Source: Malachius bipustulatus (taxonomy: Eukaryota; Arthropoda; Insecta; Coleoptera; Melyridae). Taken from it: a stretch of DNA of 64,000 bases. The translations under genes and the position numbers were made by a program. The notes beneath the pieces were generated by a model that ran no database searches, was not told the origin of the DNA, and saw only the letters and a program-made list of their open reading frames with translations. The DNA lies in NCBI GenBank assembly GCA_910589415.1, contig OU342631.1, positions 60,602,598-60,666,597 on the forward strand. The letters run 5' to 3'. The first letter of the stretch is position 1, and each line of letters starts with the position of its first letter. Below are positions 31,091 through 44,030 of this stretch, one piece after another.

Positions 31091-33319
31091 ATATAAATAA
31101 AGGAGCACAAACCATCGAGTTTGGCACTTAATTAGCACATAATTAGCAGATAATTCTGGTGCAGTTCATTTTTAATATTCCCGGAGTGGGGAGGCGGGAG
31201 TGCAGCTCAACGCAGCTAACAAACTGAACTATCTGAACTCAAAAAGTGTTTCCCAACACGGCTCATTTGAAATTGTTTTTTCAAAGAAAGTGTTCTAACC
31301 TGACCAGAACCTGACCGGTCAGATCATTGACGGGTTAAATATCTTTCCTTTGAAAAAATATTATCTAAGTAGACCATATATGCAGTTACCTACTCGTATA
31401 AAATAATACGCCAAAATTAATGCGGCGGTTTTTTGATTTAAATAATTTTATTGCTCTGAGCGTTTGTAACTGACATTAGAAGTAAGAGGAAATTTAAGAT
31501 ATTCTGGTCACTGGGTTTTTAAATGGCTTCTAATAAAATTTGGTCACCATTGTTCAAGTAAGTAAAATATGTTATGAATACAATGAGAATTCTTATTTTG
31601 ATGTTTTGTTTAATAAATTTAATGGAAATTTAGGGCGCATTTTTAAAATATAATTCAACAATCTGATAGGGTGACTAAATAGAGCAAAGTAAATAACAGA
31701 TTCATAGTTTTAAATCTTCAGAAATACCAATATGTAATACCTAATAGCATCAAGAGGGTAGGTATGAGGATGCCGCTATTGCCACTAGCCAACTAAAAGG
31801 AAAGCAATAAATTAATCCCGGGAGCTGACAGCTATTGATCATAATCATAAAATACCACCCGTTATTCATTCATTCTTTTTTTCATTCATAATATTTATGT
31901 TGTATTGTACGTTAATGAGTAAATTAAGAAACAGGACTTGAGAAACTTCATTTGAAAAAATTGTTTTTGCTGGTTGATAATAATAATAATGAATGGAATT
32001 TTTTTTGTTAATTCCTGTAGCTGATTGACTACAAAAATTGGTTTTAATTTTTTTATTTTAAGATTGAATAAATTTTCAACTACTGGAAAATGTTTGAAAA
32101 CCTTGAACTTTCAACCATTTTCGGATGCGGCGCTACCCCTCCCCCCTCTCCTACGAGGCTATTTTCAAAATTCTGGTGATTTTTTAGTGGGAATACCAGG
32201 ACGATTTAGTGGTGAACATAAATTTGTGTTGGTAACGCGGATTAGAAGTCAATTTTTTATGGCTCACACTTTATTATGTTATACATACCTACATTCATTT
32301 AATTAATAAATAAATGTTTAATTAGTATATTATGCAACGAGCTTATAATGAAGGCTATTAATACGCGAGTATGATGGTTAAGATACGAGCCGTAGGCGAG
32401 TGTACCCCAATATAGTGTATCCCGTACCCCAATAAGAGGAATAAACAATTTTACTTTCATTATTCGGAAGCTCGTCAAATTCTTTAAGCAAATTTTTTCA
32501 AATGGCTTAATTAATAAATTGATTTGCCGATGGAAATTAGTCGGTCAAAGTTAACGACAATGAAAGATAAAACATTTATATAGAATTCTTCAAGGGATAT
32601 TATTATTAAAAGATATCATTATAGGGTTTTTTGAAATACATAATTCCCTCCTTTGTATATTAAATTTTATTTTGGTTTTGCTAATACCCAACAAAAAATG
32701 TGAAAATAAATAAATGTAGGTATTATAAAGTAAGTAAGTACAATCATTTATTTGCAATTGAATGTTTTTTAAGCTATAAGAACTCTAATAGAAATTATGC
32801 AAGAACATAACTACAAGAATTAGAGGGCCTCGTCAGGCATTTTTATCCTGATTTTTTAAGTAACTTCATAACTCGACCATTCAATTATTGCCTTATAGTT
32901 AATTAATAATATTCCTGGTTGTGGTTTAGTATCCTGGCGTAACCATTGCAGATTTCAGACTGTTGTTGATTAGAGTCCCTCGATTCAGAGGGACTTTATA
33001 TATTGTTTACCTGACACTTCACATTTTCTTCTTTCTTCTTCTTTTTTGTTTCATTTTATACAAAAAAACAAAAATCTTACAATGCAACAACTGATTCAAA
33101 TTTACGTGTTACCTATAATAGACATGCAACTTCATCACATCACAAGTCATTAGCGCTGTTGTCATATTGAACGTTATAGGTGCTTGGGTATTTCCCCGTT
33201 CATTGCAGATATCTGTTCATTGCAGTATTGCAGGTTTTGGTATTCGACAAGCAAGATATTTCATTTCATTAGAGGGAACAAACGATGATGGGGAAGTATT
33301 AAAACTCTTGGTAAATATA
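31091..33319. other. No gene recognised (2.2 kb)
   Basis: AT-rich sequence. A short hairpin AGTCCCTCGATTCAGAGGGACT occurs near 32972. The 93-codon frame at 32025-32306 has no recognisable motif. No MITE ends or long inverted repeats stood out. Could be intronic or intergenic. Confidence 0.45.
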
Positions 33320-33840
33320 TACATCCGCGTCTCCTAAGTTATTCCATAATTTTTTTCGGGATCGAGGAGCGAAATTAGGTGTACTGGGTGGGTAAGAAGC
33401 TAAAAACAGATATTGCAAACAAATATTAAGGTCACAACTAAGGCCTCTTTGACACTACGGTCGCATTGTTATTTTTTATTCAATATCAGGGCAAGGAATA
33501 TCTTCGAAATTAACAGTAGCACGATTATTATTTTGATCTTTACATTTATTTTGCATTTACATTCCAAAAAGCGTGACATCAATCCCTATAGTCTGGGTCA
33601 TATCGTACCCAGGATATAGAAAGCTATATTCGTTCGGATCCGTCTCTGTATCGTCGGCAACGCTACGACGCGATAGGCCACTTCAGCACTTCTTCTAGTG
33701 CTTGTTTACCATGTTATACGCGGTACTAACCAGGACCGGACTCCCTATATCGATTTATAGTGCCTTTATTTTTGCTAATCATGTATTTGCAAAGCAAATG
33801 AATACCTTCCTGGTGTTACTATAGGTACGTCCTCCATTCC
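33320..33840 (-). repeat. Repeat family D, copy 3
   Basis: Minus-oriented; flanks as in the other copies, with the distal end reading GGTACGTCCTCCATTCC. The central segment (33585-33765) is different from copies 1 and 2 but shares TAACCAGGACCGGACTCCCT with the short copy at 38275. Confidence 0.75.
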
Positions 33841-36404
33841 TATATGGTAGATGCCATAGTGAAACTGTAGGATAGCCAAATATAAATACTGACCGAACTC
33901 TTAGACAAAACAGAATAGTTATCAATTTTTTTAGGTGAATGTCTAATTAAGCAAATAAGACACAGTGTATTCCGCGGGAGGATATTTTTACTAACTCTAT
34001 ACTGTGTGTACTGCATGTATAGTTTTTTATTATTATTATTGCTTTTTGGAAATGCCATTTTAAATTGATACAAAAAGCCATCATAGGTACTTATTAAATT
34101 TCGATAGGACTCAATAAAATTGTCTTCGATAAAAACTCAAATGTAGCGCTCTTAACTTTTTATTTACATTTTTTATCTTTATTATTTTTAGTTAATAGTT
34201 AAACATAAATACCATATAAATTGAAGAGCTGCAGGCTGCAGATGAAGCTAAAGTGTTAAGAATTTTTTTTTCCGAAAATGTTTTTTAACCGAGATAGACG
34301 TTGTGTAAGTGTCATTTACAAAACAGGTTTTTCAACATCCTGTATCTCAATTAAGAAACATTTTCGAAAAATAATTCCTTTGCGTTTACTTCAGCTTTTT
34401 TAGCATTTTAATATGACATTTCAAAAACGCAATAAAAATAATGGTTCAGAATTTTTTTATGAGAAAAAAATAAGGTGTCATGGGACCCCAGATTCTACGC
34501 CACTGGGTTCTTCGATTTCACCCAGAATTTTTTTAGGTTATTTTTTATTTACAGGTTATTAAATAGAAAGACTGTATACAAAAATTCAGAGTTATTGGTC
34601 CACTCTGTAGAAAGATATATATAATAAAAACCAGTTTATTAAATCGAAACTTAAACACCCCGTATTTTGTTTAAAAAACGTTTTCGGAAAAGAAAACTAT
34701 TGGAATTTTCTTAATATTCAAGCTTCATGTACACGCCCTCCAACTTATGGAACTGCATTTAGAAGTACCTAGTATAATAAGAATGCTATATCAATATAAA
34801 GAAATATGCGAAATGTTTATGTCAAATATCTATAGGAACCCAGAGATTTAAAAAAGTTGCTTCAATTTAATTCATAAAACTGCATTACTTCCCCATTAAG
34901 TAGGGGAAGTAATCATTTAACCGTTCCTCTAACAGAAGTAGTTTACAAGATCACTGTAGTACTAGACATTGAAAACACTTACCCCGTAGGTATATGTTTT
35001 TTAATTTTTTGCATGTGAAGTGTGGCTTGACGTCGAGCTACACCCCCCCACCAACCAAATTTCACCGAAATGAGTTTTAGCATAATAATGTGCTCCAAGA
35101 TTTTTTCACAATAATTTTGCTCTAACGTAAAAACAATAAAGATACTAGACTTTCAAATTCATCCAATGCACGGTGCCGAAATATTAGTATTCTCTACTAA
35201 TATTCTCTATCAGTGGGTCTGCTTTAGAACCACTGTGTTAAGTACCATTGTTGTAACATCGACAGTAGGTAAGTTATGTGAGTCGGCCTTTTGAAAATCT
35301 TCTTCCATATTCGTGTAATTTTATATTTTGTATTAAACTTTTAAATTTCTTAGCAATAATGTGCGCATATAACATTTAACGTAAACCCCCTCACACGACA
35401 CCGAAGCGGAATGCCTGGTTTACGGCGTTATGCATGAGAACTGTGGGGCGCGGGTCCACCAGATTCAGACAGAGGTAGTGACGTCAGGCCAATAATAGTA
35501 GAGCGTTCCGCCGATTCAAATTATGTACTCCGATACTTACTTTTAAAGGACTGTATCTCGCAAACGGGTAAAGATAAAATTAAAATTCTTGCCCACATAT
35601 AATGCTATTATTATTCTTAAGTGTTTAAAAGTGGTTATTAAATAACCATTTGTCCACAAAATTTCCACAAACATTGTGGATTTTTTTTGTGGATTTTCGA
35701 ATTATGACTCTAGCAGGTATGTTTGTATTTTTCGAGGTTTTGTTTTTAATGTAGTCATCATCAAGTATTATCACAGAAAACTTTCGAATAATTTTTCCAA
35801 TTATTCTAGGGTCATTTGATACAAAACTTTGAAACATAGTTTATCTCATTTAAATTGACGTGTATTAAAATAAACCAGAATCAAATCGCATAAATCTAAT
35901 AATCACAATTTCCATATTTTAATTAACATTTAGGACTGAATTCCTTAAATTATATAATGTAGATAGAGAATTATTGTATTTTTGTAATTTTGTATTATGT
36001 AGAATGAACCGGTTGTCGTTTATGACCAAGACCAATATCTGTCAGCTCCAGGAGGATCTTCCGGATATTTATTTATTGCTCTTCTAGTCAATGAACATAG
36101 AAAAAAAATTTAGTGAAATACCTATACACGCTCATTGTGTCTTCTAATATTATACTCCTATATCACATTATTGTCGCGCTCTAAAATTCCATTCATTTCA
36201 GGAATAATATTTACCTAGGCAAATAAACTAGCAAAAAAAAACAACTTATAAATAGTACAGACCTACCTAATTTTGATTGAAATAAAAACATATTATTCGG
36301 ATTCGCTTATGAATAATTTTAAAGGAATTCTCATTCCTAGATACCTATACAAAGTAATTTTTGCGACAAAAATCGGGAAAAGCCCTAATAACGGAACACA
36401 TATA
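33841..36404. other. AT-rich region with degenerate MITE pieces
   Basis: The stretch 34440-34760 matches 37540-37860 (shared TTGGTCCACTCTGTA and ATAAAAACCAGTTT) and resembles the arms of the MITE at 44532-45713. The GC-richer part near 35390-35510 is not recognised. No gene supported. Confidence 0.45.
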
Positions 36405-36625
36405 GTCCAGTCGGTAAAGTAAAAAATATAGCAAAGTTTATAAAAAATCTTATCTAAGATATTCTTTCAATAATTGTTAATGAACCGGTTATAGAACATA
36501 AACAGACAAAAATTATAGTTCTGGGGGTGTAGCGCATCCCCCCCCCTCGCCCAAAAAAGAACCATCCCTTTGGTGAAAAAAGTATTTTTTTTTTGCGAGT
36601 ATAACTCGTTAATCGTTGGAAAACT
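36405..36625 (+). repeat. Dispersed repeat R, copy 1
   Basis: CCAGTCGGTAAAGTAAAAAA, then GGTTATAGAACATA and a C-rich CCCCCC block, match 51048-51260 in order. Non-coding. Confidence 0.7.
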
Positions 36626-38274
36626 TAAAAAAATACGTATTACCTTAGAGAAAAGAAGCAGAAAAGCTATTATAGAGTGATTTTGCAATTTTTTCGTATA
36701 TGTCATAGTTTTAGAGTTATTTAGTATTTAAGAAATTGTAAATTTTCTATTTTTGATGCTCACGAATTTTTTGTTACTTTAAATTTTGGCAAAAAATGAA
36801 ATTACTCGAAAACCAAACAACTTATAAATAAAAATAAAAATGGGTTTTGAAGGGGACATGAATACTTACAACTCTTTTTTGCCTTCCCTCTGATTATGAA
36901 TATTTTTTGGTAGGTACATATTACAATATGGTAAATTGTCTGTCTATTGTGGGTCTTATAATAGTATATTCTTCAACGAGCGAAGAATGATAGCTATTAT
37001 TCACGAGAACGAAAATTTCACAGGCGAGTGTTGGAACGTTTGAGTGGATAATAGTAGCTATTTTTCGCGAGATGAAGACGCTATTTTCTTTTCGACCTTT
37101 TGAGAAAATTTATTAAAATTAGTTCAAAAAATAAATAAAACTTTTCAATAGATTTATTTTCTTGATATTTGCGTTGTCGTTTTTTACTAAATCCCCAGTT
37201 ATTTCAATTATCAATAAAAGGATATTCTGGAATGGAGAGCAACTCCGAGGTCATTTTTTATCACACCACCACCCAGCCATTTTATATATTGTTAAGGGGA
37301 CATATATCTCTATAAATATTTTCATTAATAGATATTACCCAACCCGGTTATTATGACCTGTCTGTCAGGTCAGGTTAGGTTCGCTGGCCAGACTAGCTAG
37401 ACTGGCTAGACTAATAAAGAAATAAAAAATATTGAAAACGCTACATTTGAATTTTTATTGAAAACAGTTATTAAAAATTTTGATAGTATTGCTTTTTTAT
37501 AGCAATTAAATCTGGCATTCTGAAAAACGAAAAAAAAAAATTAAAAACCGGCTCAGAAATTTTCAACGAGAAAAAAGCTGCCCTGTGCTGTGACGTCGGA
37601 TTCTACTCCACTGGGTGCTTCGGTGATACCACTGATACCTATAGAATTTTTCCCTTTATTGGTCCACTCTGTAAAAAGATAAAATAAAAACCAGTTTCGT
37701 AATAACGATACTTATATTAAACACCCTGTATCTCGGTTACTCGGTTAAAAAGCATTTTCGGAAAAAAAAAGAATTTAAACTTTCTAAATATTTTAGCTTT
37801 ATCTACACGTCCTCCAGTTTATTTTACTCTATTTAGAAACACATTTTTGTAGATTCAAAAATTCGCTTTGGAAAAGGCACAAAAATGGTAAATGTTGAAA
37901 AAATAATATTATTTTTGTTTTGTTAATTCAATATAAACAATACAAACATATTCTTCTCATCCTTGAAAACAATAATACACAACCTCAACTTGTTTATTAT
38001 CCTATAAGTCCTATTTTCCCGCTGTCATAATAATTCTTCCCGCACTTTGTCCTGATTACTAACCGCCAATGTATTATTGCCATACCAGTTTATTATCGGG
38101 ACTGACAAGAAGTGCCAGAGGAATTAAATAAATACTAGTCGGTAAAATTTAAAAAGAAATAATCCCTGCCAGGGTGAGAAATGGTATCTTATAAAGACAC
38201 TCCACCAACTGTCAATTAAATATCACTGTCATTATTTAAATCTTGGTGTCCTACAGTTTCACTATGGCACTTAT
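36626..38274. other. No gene recognised; degenerate MITE-like sequence at 37430-37860
   Basis: Contains the second copy of the sequence shared with 34440-34760 and ACACCCTGTATCTCGGTTA-type MITE-end remnants. Other parts are AT-rich without support for a gene. Confidence 0.45.
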
Positions 38275-38416
38275 TATAAGGGTGAAGGACGTAGTAACAC
38301 CAGGAAGGTATTCATTTGCTTTGCAAATGCATGGTTAGCAAAAAAAGGCACTAAAAATCGGTCTAGGGAGTCCGGTCCTGGTTAGCACCGGTCCTGGTTA
38401 GCACCGGTCCTGGTTT
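38275..38416 (+). repeat. Repeat family D, copy 4 (truncated)
   Basis: Only the left flank is present. It runs into three direct copies of a CCGGTCCTGGTTAGCA unit (38372-38416). Confidence 0.7.
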
Positions 38417-38481
38417 TGGAATGTCAATATTTAAGGAGGTGATTTTTGAGTCCATTTTAACAAGAAAACTTCATAAGAACC

Positions 38482-39102
38482 TATGTCCTAAAAGTCTTAA
38501 CTTTTGAGATACAGGGTGGTAATAGTTTTTAAAAATAAATAATTTTTTCATAATATCTGTAACACCGCTCTGGATATTTTAATAAAATTGAATAGACAGG
38601 TATTACTCATCAAGAGGAATTTTTTCATGTACCACATTTCGTTTTATCTCCACTAGTGACATCTTGCAGAATTTTACCTATGAATATTTTTATATTTTTT
38701 ATTGTCATTTAACGACAATCTTGTGATATTGTAGAGAAACAGATTTTTTTTTTTTTAACGAAAACCGTGCATGGGACTGAAAAAAAATAAGGAATCAAAT
38801 TTGCTTGGAAATGAATGGGGATCTCAAAAAAGATTTCTATTTGAACAGAAATCAGTGGCGTACCATCAATGTCTGCTAAAATGTGCCGGTAAAATTCTAC
38901 ACGATCGTGCACCATCGTCACTAAGTGGAAATAAAATCAAACGCGGTACATGAAAAAATGCCCCTTGATGCGGAGTACCTGTATACGAAATTTCATTAAA
39001 ATATCCAGAGCGGTACGTGTATTACAGATATTACGAAAAAATGATTTATTTTAATAAAACTTTACCGCCCTGTATCTCAAAAGTTAAGACTCTTAGGACA
39101 TA
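38482..39102. mobile_element. Foldback MITE P, copy 1
   Basis: TATGTCCTAAAAGTC on the left and its near-complement on the right; the arms pair for about 200 bp and contain GATACAGGGTGGTAA internally. It interrupts a sequence whose uninterrupted, inverted copy is at 41237-41400. A second copy of P lies at 60650-61265. Confidence 0.75.
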
Positions 39103-39923
39103 CATTATTATATCCCATTTCAGACGTTTTTGAATTCAGAGTTGGCTATGGAAAATTCGAATTATGTTGGTACCTTTCCAAAAGCTGAGTTTTGAACTAC
39201 CTTTGACAAGCTAAATTTTTTAAGGTTATGGATGTTTCTAATCAAATTTGACTTTGTTTTAAATTTCACCTACGCTGCGTTGCCAAAACAGGAATATATT
39301 ATCTAAAGTAGGTACTTATACTAATAATCGGGGAAATATTAATTTTTGTGTAAAATCAGACAAGGAGGATTTATTTCTTGATCGATTTTTTTCAACTATA
39401 TGTGAGATTATTAACGATTCCTTTAAATATGTTTTCTGTATTTCAAAACTTTAATTTTTATCCAAAAAAATACGAAATATAAAAATTATCATAATTTATT
39501 GTTTGTTTTAAGTTTAGTACCTATAATAAAAGATAAAAATACAAATTACGTTCATTGTCATTAAAATTTCTTGTTTAACGGTTAAAATAAGATTAATATA
39601 TTATAAGGTAAGCTATATCTTCTACACGTCTACAGTTCTACACTTCTACAATGCTTTTATAGTTATTGAACAAGAAATATTCAACTAGAAAATTAAGAAA
39701 TGTTATCCAGAGAAGTAATTTAAAGGTTAGCGTTTACAACATTATTTATAAAAATCTACAATATAATATTATTTCGGATTTTTTTGTTCGCGATACTTCT
39801 TGATTTTACTCTCAAATTTTATTGAGTCGGTTTAGATTCGAAGATAAAGATTATGCCCTGGAAATTTATAAAAGGCTATTTCAACAAATGTTTTCAACTG
39901 ACTTTAATTTTCCAATATCAAAG
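39103..39923. other. No gene recognised
   Basis: The first 70 bp continue the MITE P target. The rest is AT-rich with no supported feature. Confidence 0.45.
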
Positions 39924-40145
39924 TTTTTTTTTAGCATTGATCTTAACCGTGTAGATAAGACCTAGTCATTCCAATCTAGTAATTTGGCTCTCAGAACTAG
40001 CTAATTTGGCCAGACACAAATTTTAAATTTATAAATACATAGTTAAATTACTGAGAAATAACCATGCCGAGCTAGGATTTGAACCCAGGCGGTGGCAGCG
40101 TCAACGGCTCAATAATTATAGTCAGTGACCTAAACCGCCGCGCTC
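39924..40145 (-). mobile_element. tRNA-derived SINE, copy 2
   Basis: The minus-strand head contains A-box-like GGCGGTTTAGGTCA (40126-40139) and B-box-like TGGGTTCAAATCC (40075-40087). The body matches copy 1 (ATCTTAACCGTGTAGATAAGA here, ATCGGTCTTAACTGTGTAGG there; both then AGTAATTTGGCT). The tail is the T-run at 39924-39932. The flanking duplication is unclear. Confidence 0.8.
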
Positions 40146-41634
40146 AAAATAAAAGTTATTTAATAATAATATAATAAAAAACTCAATCACATTTACATTT
40201 ACGATCTTTGATTTGTTCTCTATTGTCTTAAATAACTTAAAGTGCTGGACTTCTCTCTCTCGCGTCATGTGGTGAAATTCAGGAACATCATATGTCATGT
40301 CGCCGACTCTTGAAATGCCTAATTTTCACGAGAACATTTGAAGAATAAGTAGGGGTAGTCTTTATTCCTTTATCAACTAATTTAATTCAAATTTTGAAGA
40401 AAGCAGATGGAATATGAGCCTCATGATCTTTGTAGGTTGCCAATAAGTTTTTCTTCATTTTCAATTTATTGTAGGGAGTTGGAGGATTTTTTTGCTAGTT
40501 GAGGAAAGTCTTGCTAACTCGGTTGAGGATGAGTTATGACAAATTCTTATCTCGTTATTGTCGTTTGATACTGCAGGCTGCCTAAAATATATGAATAAAA
40601 ATTATATTTGGGTAGAACTATAAATTTTCTGAATCCAATCGGTTTAATTTAGGTATGGTTATTGGTTACTCCACCTTTATATTTCTGGATTTCAATTTGT
40701 TATAAAACAGTATATGCATGGATGCAATAGTGTGACGTACGTGGTCATCCTGAAGCAAAGAAAGCATTCATGCATGGTGTAGAGCTCATCTTCTTCGAGG
40801 TAGGACTGAGTCTCACAAATTCGGGAAGCACGATTCACCGGGGTTTGTATTACAGAGCTCGTTTTTGGGCTGGGTGTTGATTGGAGTTCTTGTGTAAATA
40901 ACGATCTCTTTGTGTTGGTTTTCGGTAGACAGACACTGCTGTGCCACACATTTCAATTACTTTTGGCATTATAATATAATAATGTAGTATTCAAAGGAGA
41001 TTTAAGTTCTTTCCAATTTTAAAAGGATTGAAATAAGATGCTGAAAATCTGACAGAACTTTTTGAATGAAGTTACTGAACGTCTAATAATTAAATATTTT
41101 TTACTAAAAAATAACAACAATCGTATATTATTGAATTATTGTTTTCATACGTCAAACATATTTTTATTAGGTAAGAAATTAATCCTAATGGCATATGAGT
41201 AAATTGGGAAGTCATTTGAACTTTTTTAGCTCAAATCGACTGTCCAGGGTATCCAACTTGAAGAAAAAATATCACAGCCAACTTGAATCCAAAAACGTCT
41301 GAAATGGGATATATGAAGTTTTCTTCTTAAAATTGACCCAAAAATCATCCTCAAAATATTGACATTCAATTACATAACACCCTGTATACTGTAATGAAAA
41401 ATTGGGTTCAGCTGTAAGAAACCGGTGATTTCAAGTTTGGATCTAATTTGAATATTATGACAATTAAATTTATGACTTGTAACAAATAAAAACTATTAAA
41501 GGAAAAACTTTATTGAATAAAGTGGACTGCCCATTTAACTTGGGTTGCATTAATACACAGCATATCGATCAATCAAAAAAAATGACATAAATATTAAAAA
41601 TTGTAACATAAATAATAATTAAAGAACATTAATT
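40146..41634. other. No gene recognised
   Basis: Contains the inverted intact copy of the MITE P target (41237-41400, ending ACACCCTGTATA). The 85-codon minus frame at 40692-40949 has no recognisable domain. Confidence 0.4.
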
Positions 41635-42010
41635 TTAGGAATAAATGTGTTTGTTTATGATTCTGATGGAATCTATTAAAATTTGTTCAGAAATTTCGTT
41701 AATTATTTCTGAGTTCAGGTTAAAGCGATTGAAGAATTCAATTACACTTTTACCGCATTGTACCACGACTACCAAACCAAAGGCCGATGACTTCCCATTT
41801 GCGCATGCCAAAACTTGGTGAATATTTGCTCTGGTAAAAATTAAAACATTTTTCATAAATATTCTTTTTTTCTAATTGAATTTTATCATCTTGATGACAG
41901 TCATTACTTTCAAAACGAATTGTAGGGTCGATAATAAAGGCAGAGTCTGTTTTTGGATCAAATGCAATAATATCACTGAAGCGATTACTGAACCGCACTG
42001 AAACTACACT
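41635..42010 (-). pseudogene. R2-like LINE endonuclease (C-terminal) relic
   Basis: Two overlapping minus frames contain FSDIIAFDPKTDSAFIIDPT, then an E-K-x-x-I-Y segment, and VIGLWFGSRGT. This matches the C-terminal restriction-like (PD-(D/E)XK) endonuclease region of R2-group LINEs as I remember it. A frameshift near 41800 breaks it. The RT and zinc-finger parts are absent: upstream on the minus strand a palindromic MITE begins at 42012. Confidence 0.6.
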
Positions 42011-42011
42011 G

Positions 42012-42231
42012 AACCGCAAAATAAATAACACAATTTAACACATTACCACATAGACAAATAAGTCAAGGAAATGTGTTGAGTTTGATGGGTGGTCTCCTTG
42101 ACCATTACCTGCACTGAATTGTAGTTTTTCTTCCCAAATTTTTTGTTGATATTTTTCTTCCTGTTTCGTTTATGTGGATACTTGTTTGTCTATGTGGTAA
42201 TGTGTTAAATTGTGTTATTTATTTTGCGGTT
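42012..42231. mobile_element. Palindromic MITE (220 bp)
   Basis: CCGCAAAATAAATAACACAA at the left is fully complemented at the right; the arms are about 55 bp with high identity. It adjoins the R2-like relic. No duplication identified with confidence. Confidence 0.78.
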
Positions 42232-42835
42232 GAAACTTATTTTTAGCTCGAAACAATCTGATGTAGAAGGGTCCCCAATCTTGGCTAAATCTGTAGATAA
42301 AGTAAATTTATTTGAAATAACTACAAAATACGCAAGTTTTAAAAAACCACATTTGATTTTTCTTAAATTATCAACAACACATGAATTGAAATCCCGAATA
42401 AAAAACTAAAAAACTTAAATTTCTTCTCGATTCAGTTTAATGATGCCAAGTAGTTTTCTACCACAATTGTAGCATTTTTCACGTAGTTTTAGAGAATGGC
42501 ACCAAACTTTGAATAAAATGCATACAGGCTGAACTTTTCGACAAAACCGAAAGATATCAAAATAATAAGTACGGCCCTGCAGTTTTCGAATCGGCGAAAA
42601 ATGCGAGGTATTAAGTGTCATTAGTAGAGCATATCTACCAAATTTCGTTAAATTCGATCAATTCGTTCAAAAGATATCGCTCATCAAAGATTTCGGCAAA
42701 TTGCACAAATCATCCTGTATAATCGAAACGGAAGGGCCTCAGGAAAATTTCAAAACCAGATCCTGAATCGCCTTGAAAAACTACACCTACCCTTAAGCTA
42801 TGGCAGTCATGTCGTGGGACACCCTGTATAAACAT
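42232..42835. other. No gene recognised; mariner-type right end near 42820
   Basis: A lone GTGGGACACCCTGTATA end occurs at about 42816-42833, with no partner found. ORFs here are short and unrecognised. Confidence 0.4.
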
Positions 42836-42925
42836 GCAAGGACGCGGCAGATTCATCATCTGAACGCTCCAGTACCGGCATAAGTTCCCAAGCTCACTCA
42901 TAACGTATCCAGACTATAATAATAG

Positions 42926-43543
42926 TAAAAATAAATAAAAATAAAATAGCACGGTGGGTTCGGCTTTCGCCATAGGATGCAACCCCAGGCAGCTAAAACG
43001 CATGCCAACAACTGAGTGCAGTGCCTCCCGATGTGCGTAAAGGTAGGATAGGCCTACTTCCAAAGTTTAACAAAAAGATGAATGACATATCGTAAAACGA
43101 TACGTCATTCATTGATTTCATGCTGTGAGTCAGGGGTGGAAATTGTTTCATTTTTCCACCCCTGACTCACAGCATGAAATCAATGAATGACGTATCGTTT
43201 TACGATAATTATGTCGTTCATCTTTTTGTTAAACTTTGGAAGTAGGCCTATCCTACCTTTACGCACATCGGGAGGCACTGCACTCAGTTGTTGGCATGCG
43301 TTTTAGCTGCCTGGGGTTGCATCCTATGGCGAAAGCCGAACCCACCGTGCTATTTTATTTTTATTTATTTTTATCATTTTGCTCACTATTAAGTGACTAA
43401 GATTGTGCTGTGTGTTAGCAAGATACATTACACTGAAGAGTCCCAATTAGGACGAAACACGTGTCTACAATTTCCACCCCTGACTCACAGCATGAAATCA
43501 ATGAATGACGTATCGTTTTACGATATGTCGTTCATCTTTTTGT
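42926..43543 (+). mobile_element. Penelope/retrozyme-like element, copy 2
   Basis: TATAATAATAG flanks it (42915-42925 and 43544-43554). It starts TAAAAATAAATAAAAATAAA-AGCACGG, has an inverted head (42950-43157, complement of 43158-43370), then a unit of about 322 bp containing a hammerhead, then the start of the next unit, ending ATCTTTTTGT. Architecture and ends match the copy at 6290-12281 on the other strand. There is no RT, so it must have been moved in trans. Confidence 0.85.
43433..43465 (+). ncRNA. Hammerhead ribozyme, copy 3
   Basis: CTGAAGA, a perfect stem II GTCC/GGAC with a CAATTA loop, GAAA, the short ACACGTGT stem III and GTC at the cleavage site. Stem I is weaker than in the 6366 copy because ATTACA replaces ATTGTA, so self-cleavage may be impaired. 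Confidence 0.85.
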
Positions 43544-44030
43544 TATAATAATAGTGATCAAATGTCACGCTTTTTGGAATGCAAATGCAAAATAAATGCA
43601 AATGAAAAATAATAATCGTGCTACTGCTAATCTCGAAGATTTTCCTTGCCCTGAATGTGAAGAAAAAAATAGCAATTCGACCGTAGTGTCAAAGAGGCCT
43701 TAGTTCTGACCTTAATATTGTTTGCAATGGCTATTATTTTAGATTATTACCCACCCAGCACCCCTATTTCGCTCCTCGGTCCCGAAAAAATTGATGGAAC
43801 CTAGGACACGCGGATGTAAATAATTACCTACCTTGTTTTTTATGTCGTTCGGTATGAAAAAATAATGGAAAACAATAACTAATAAACTTCAAAAAATAAA
43901 TTTAAAAAATTTTTATTCTTCTAAAAGCAAAGACAACTTTTTAAATTGAATATCATAGAGAAATTAAAAAAAACTATAAGGTACGGAAGCGCTGAGCTGC
44001 CATCGTTTTCCGTAAAAACTTTTTTTATAT

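Larger units (their letters stand above)
42836..43822 (+). repeat. Repeat family D, copy 5, split by a hammerhead retroelement
   Basis: 42836-42925 matches the centre of copy 1 and 43555-43822 matches its right flank (GTCACGCTTTTTGGAATGC; CACCCAGCACCCCTATTTC). The gap is exactly the retroelement with its 11-bp duplication, confirming the insertion. Confidence 0.78.
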
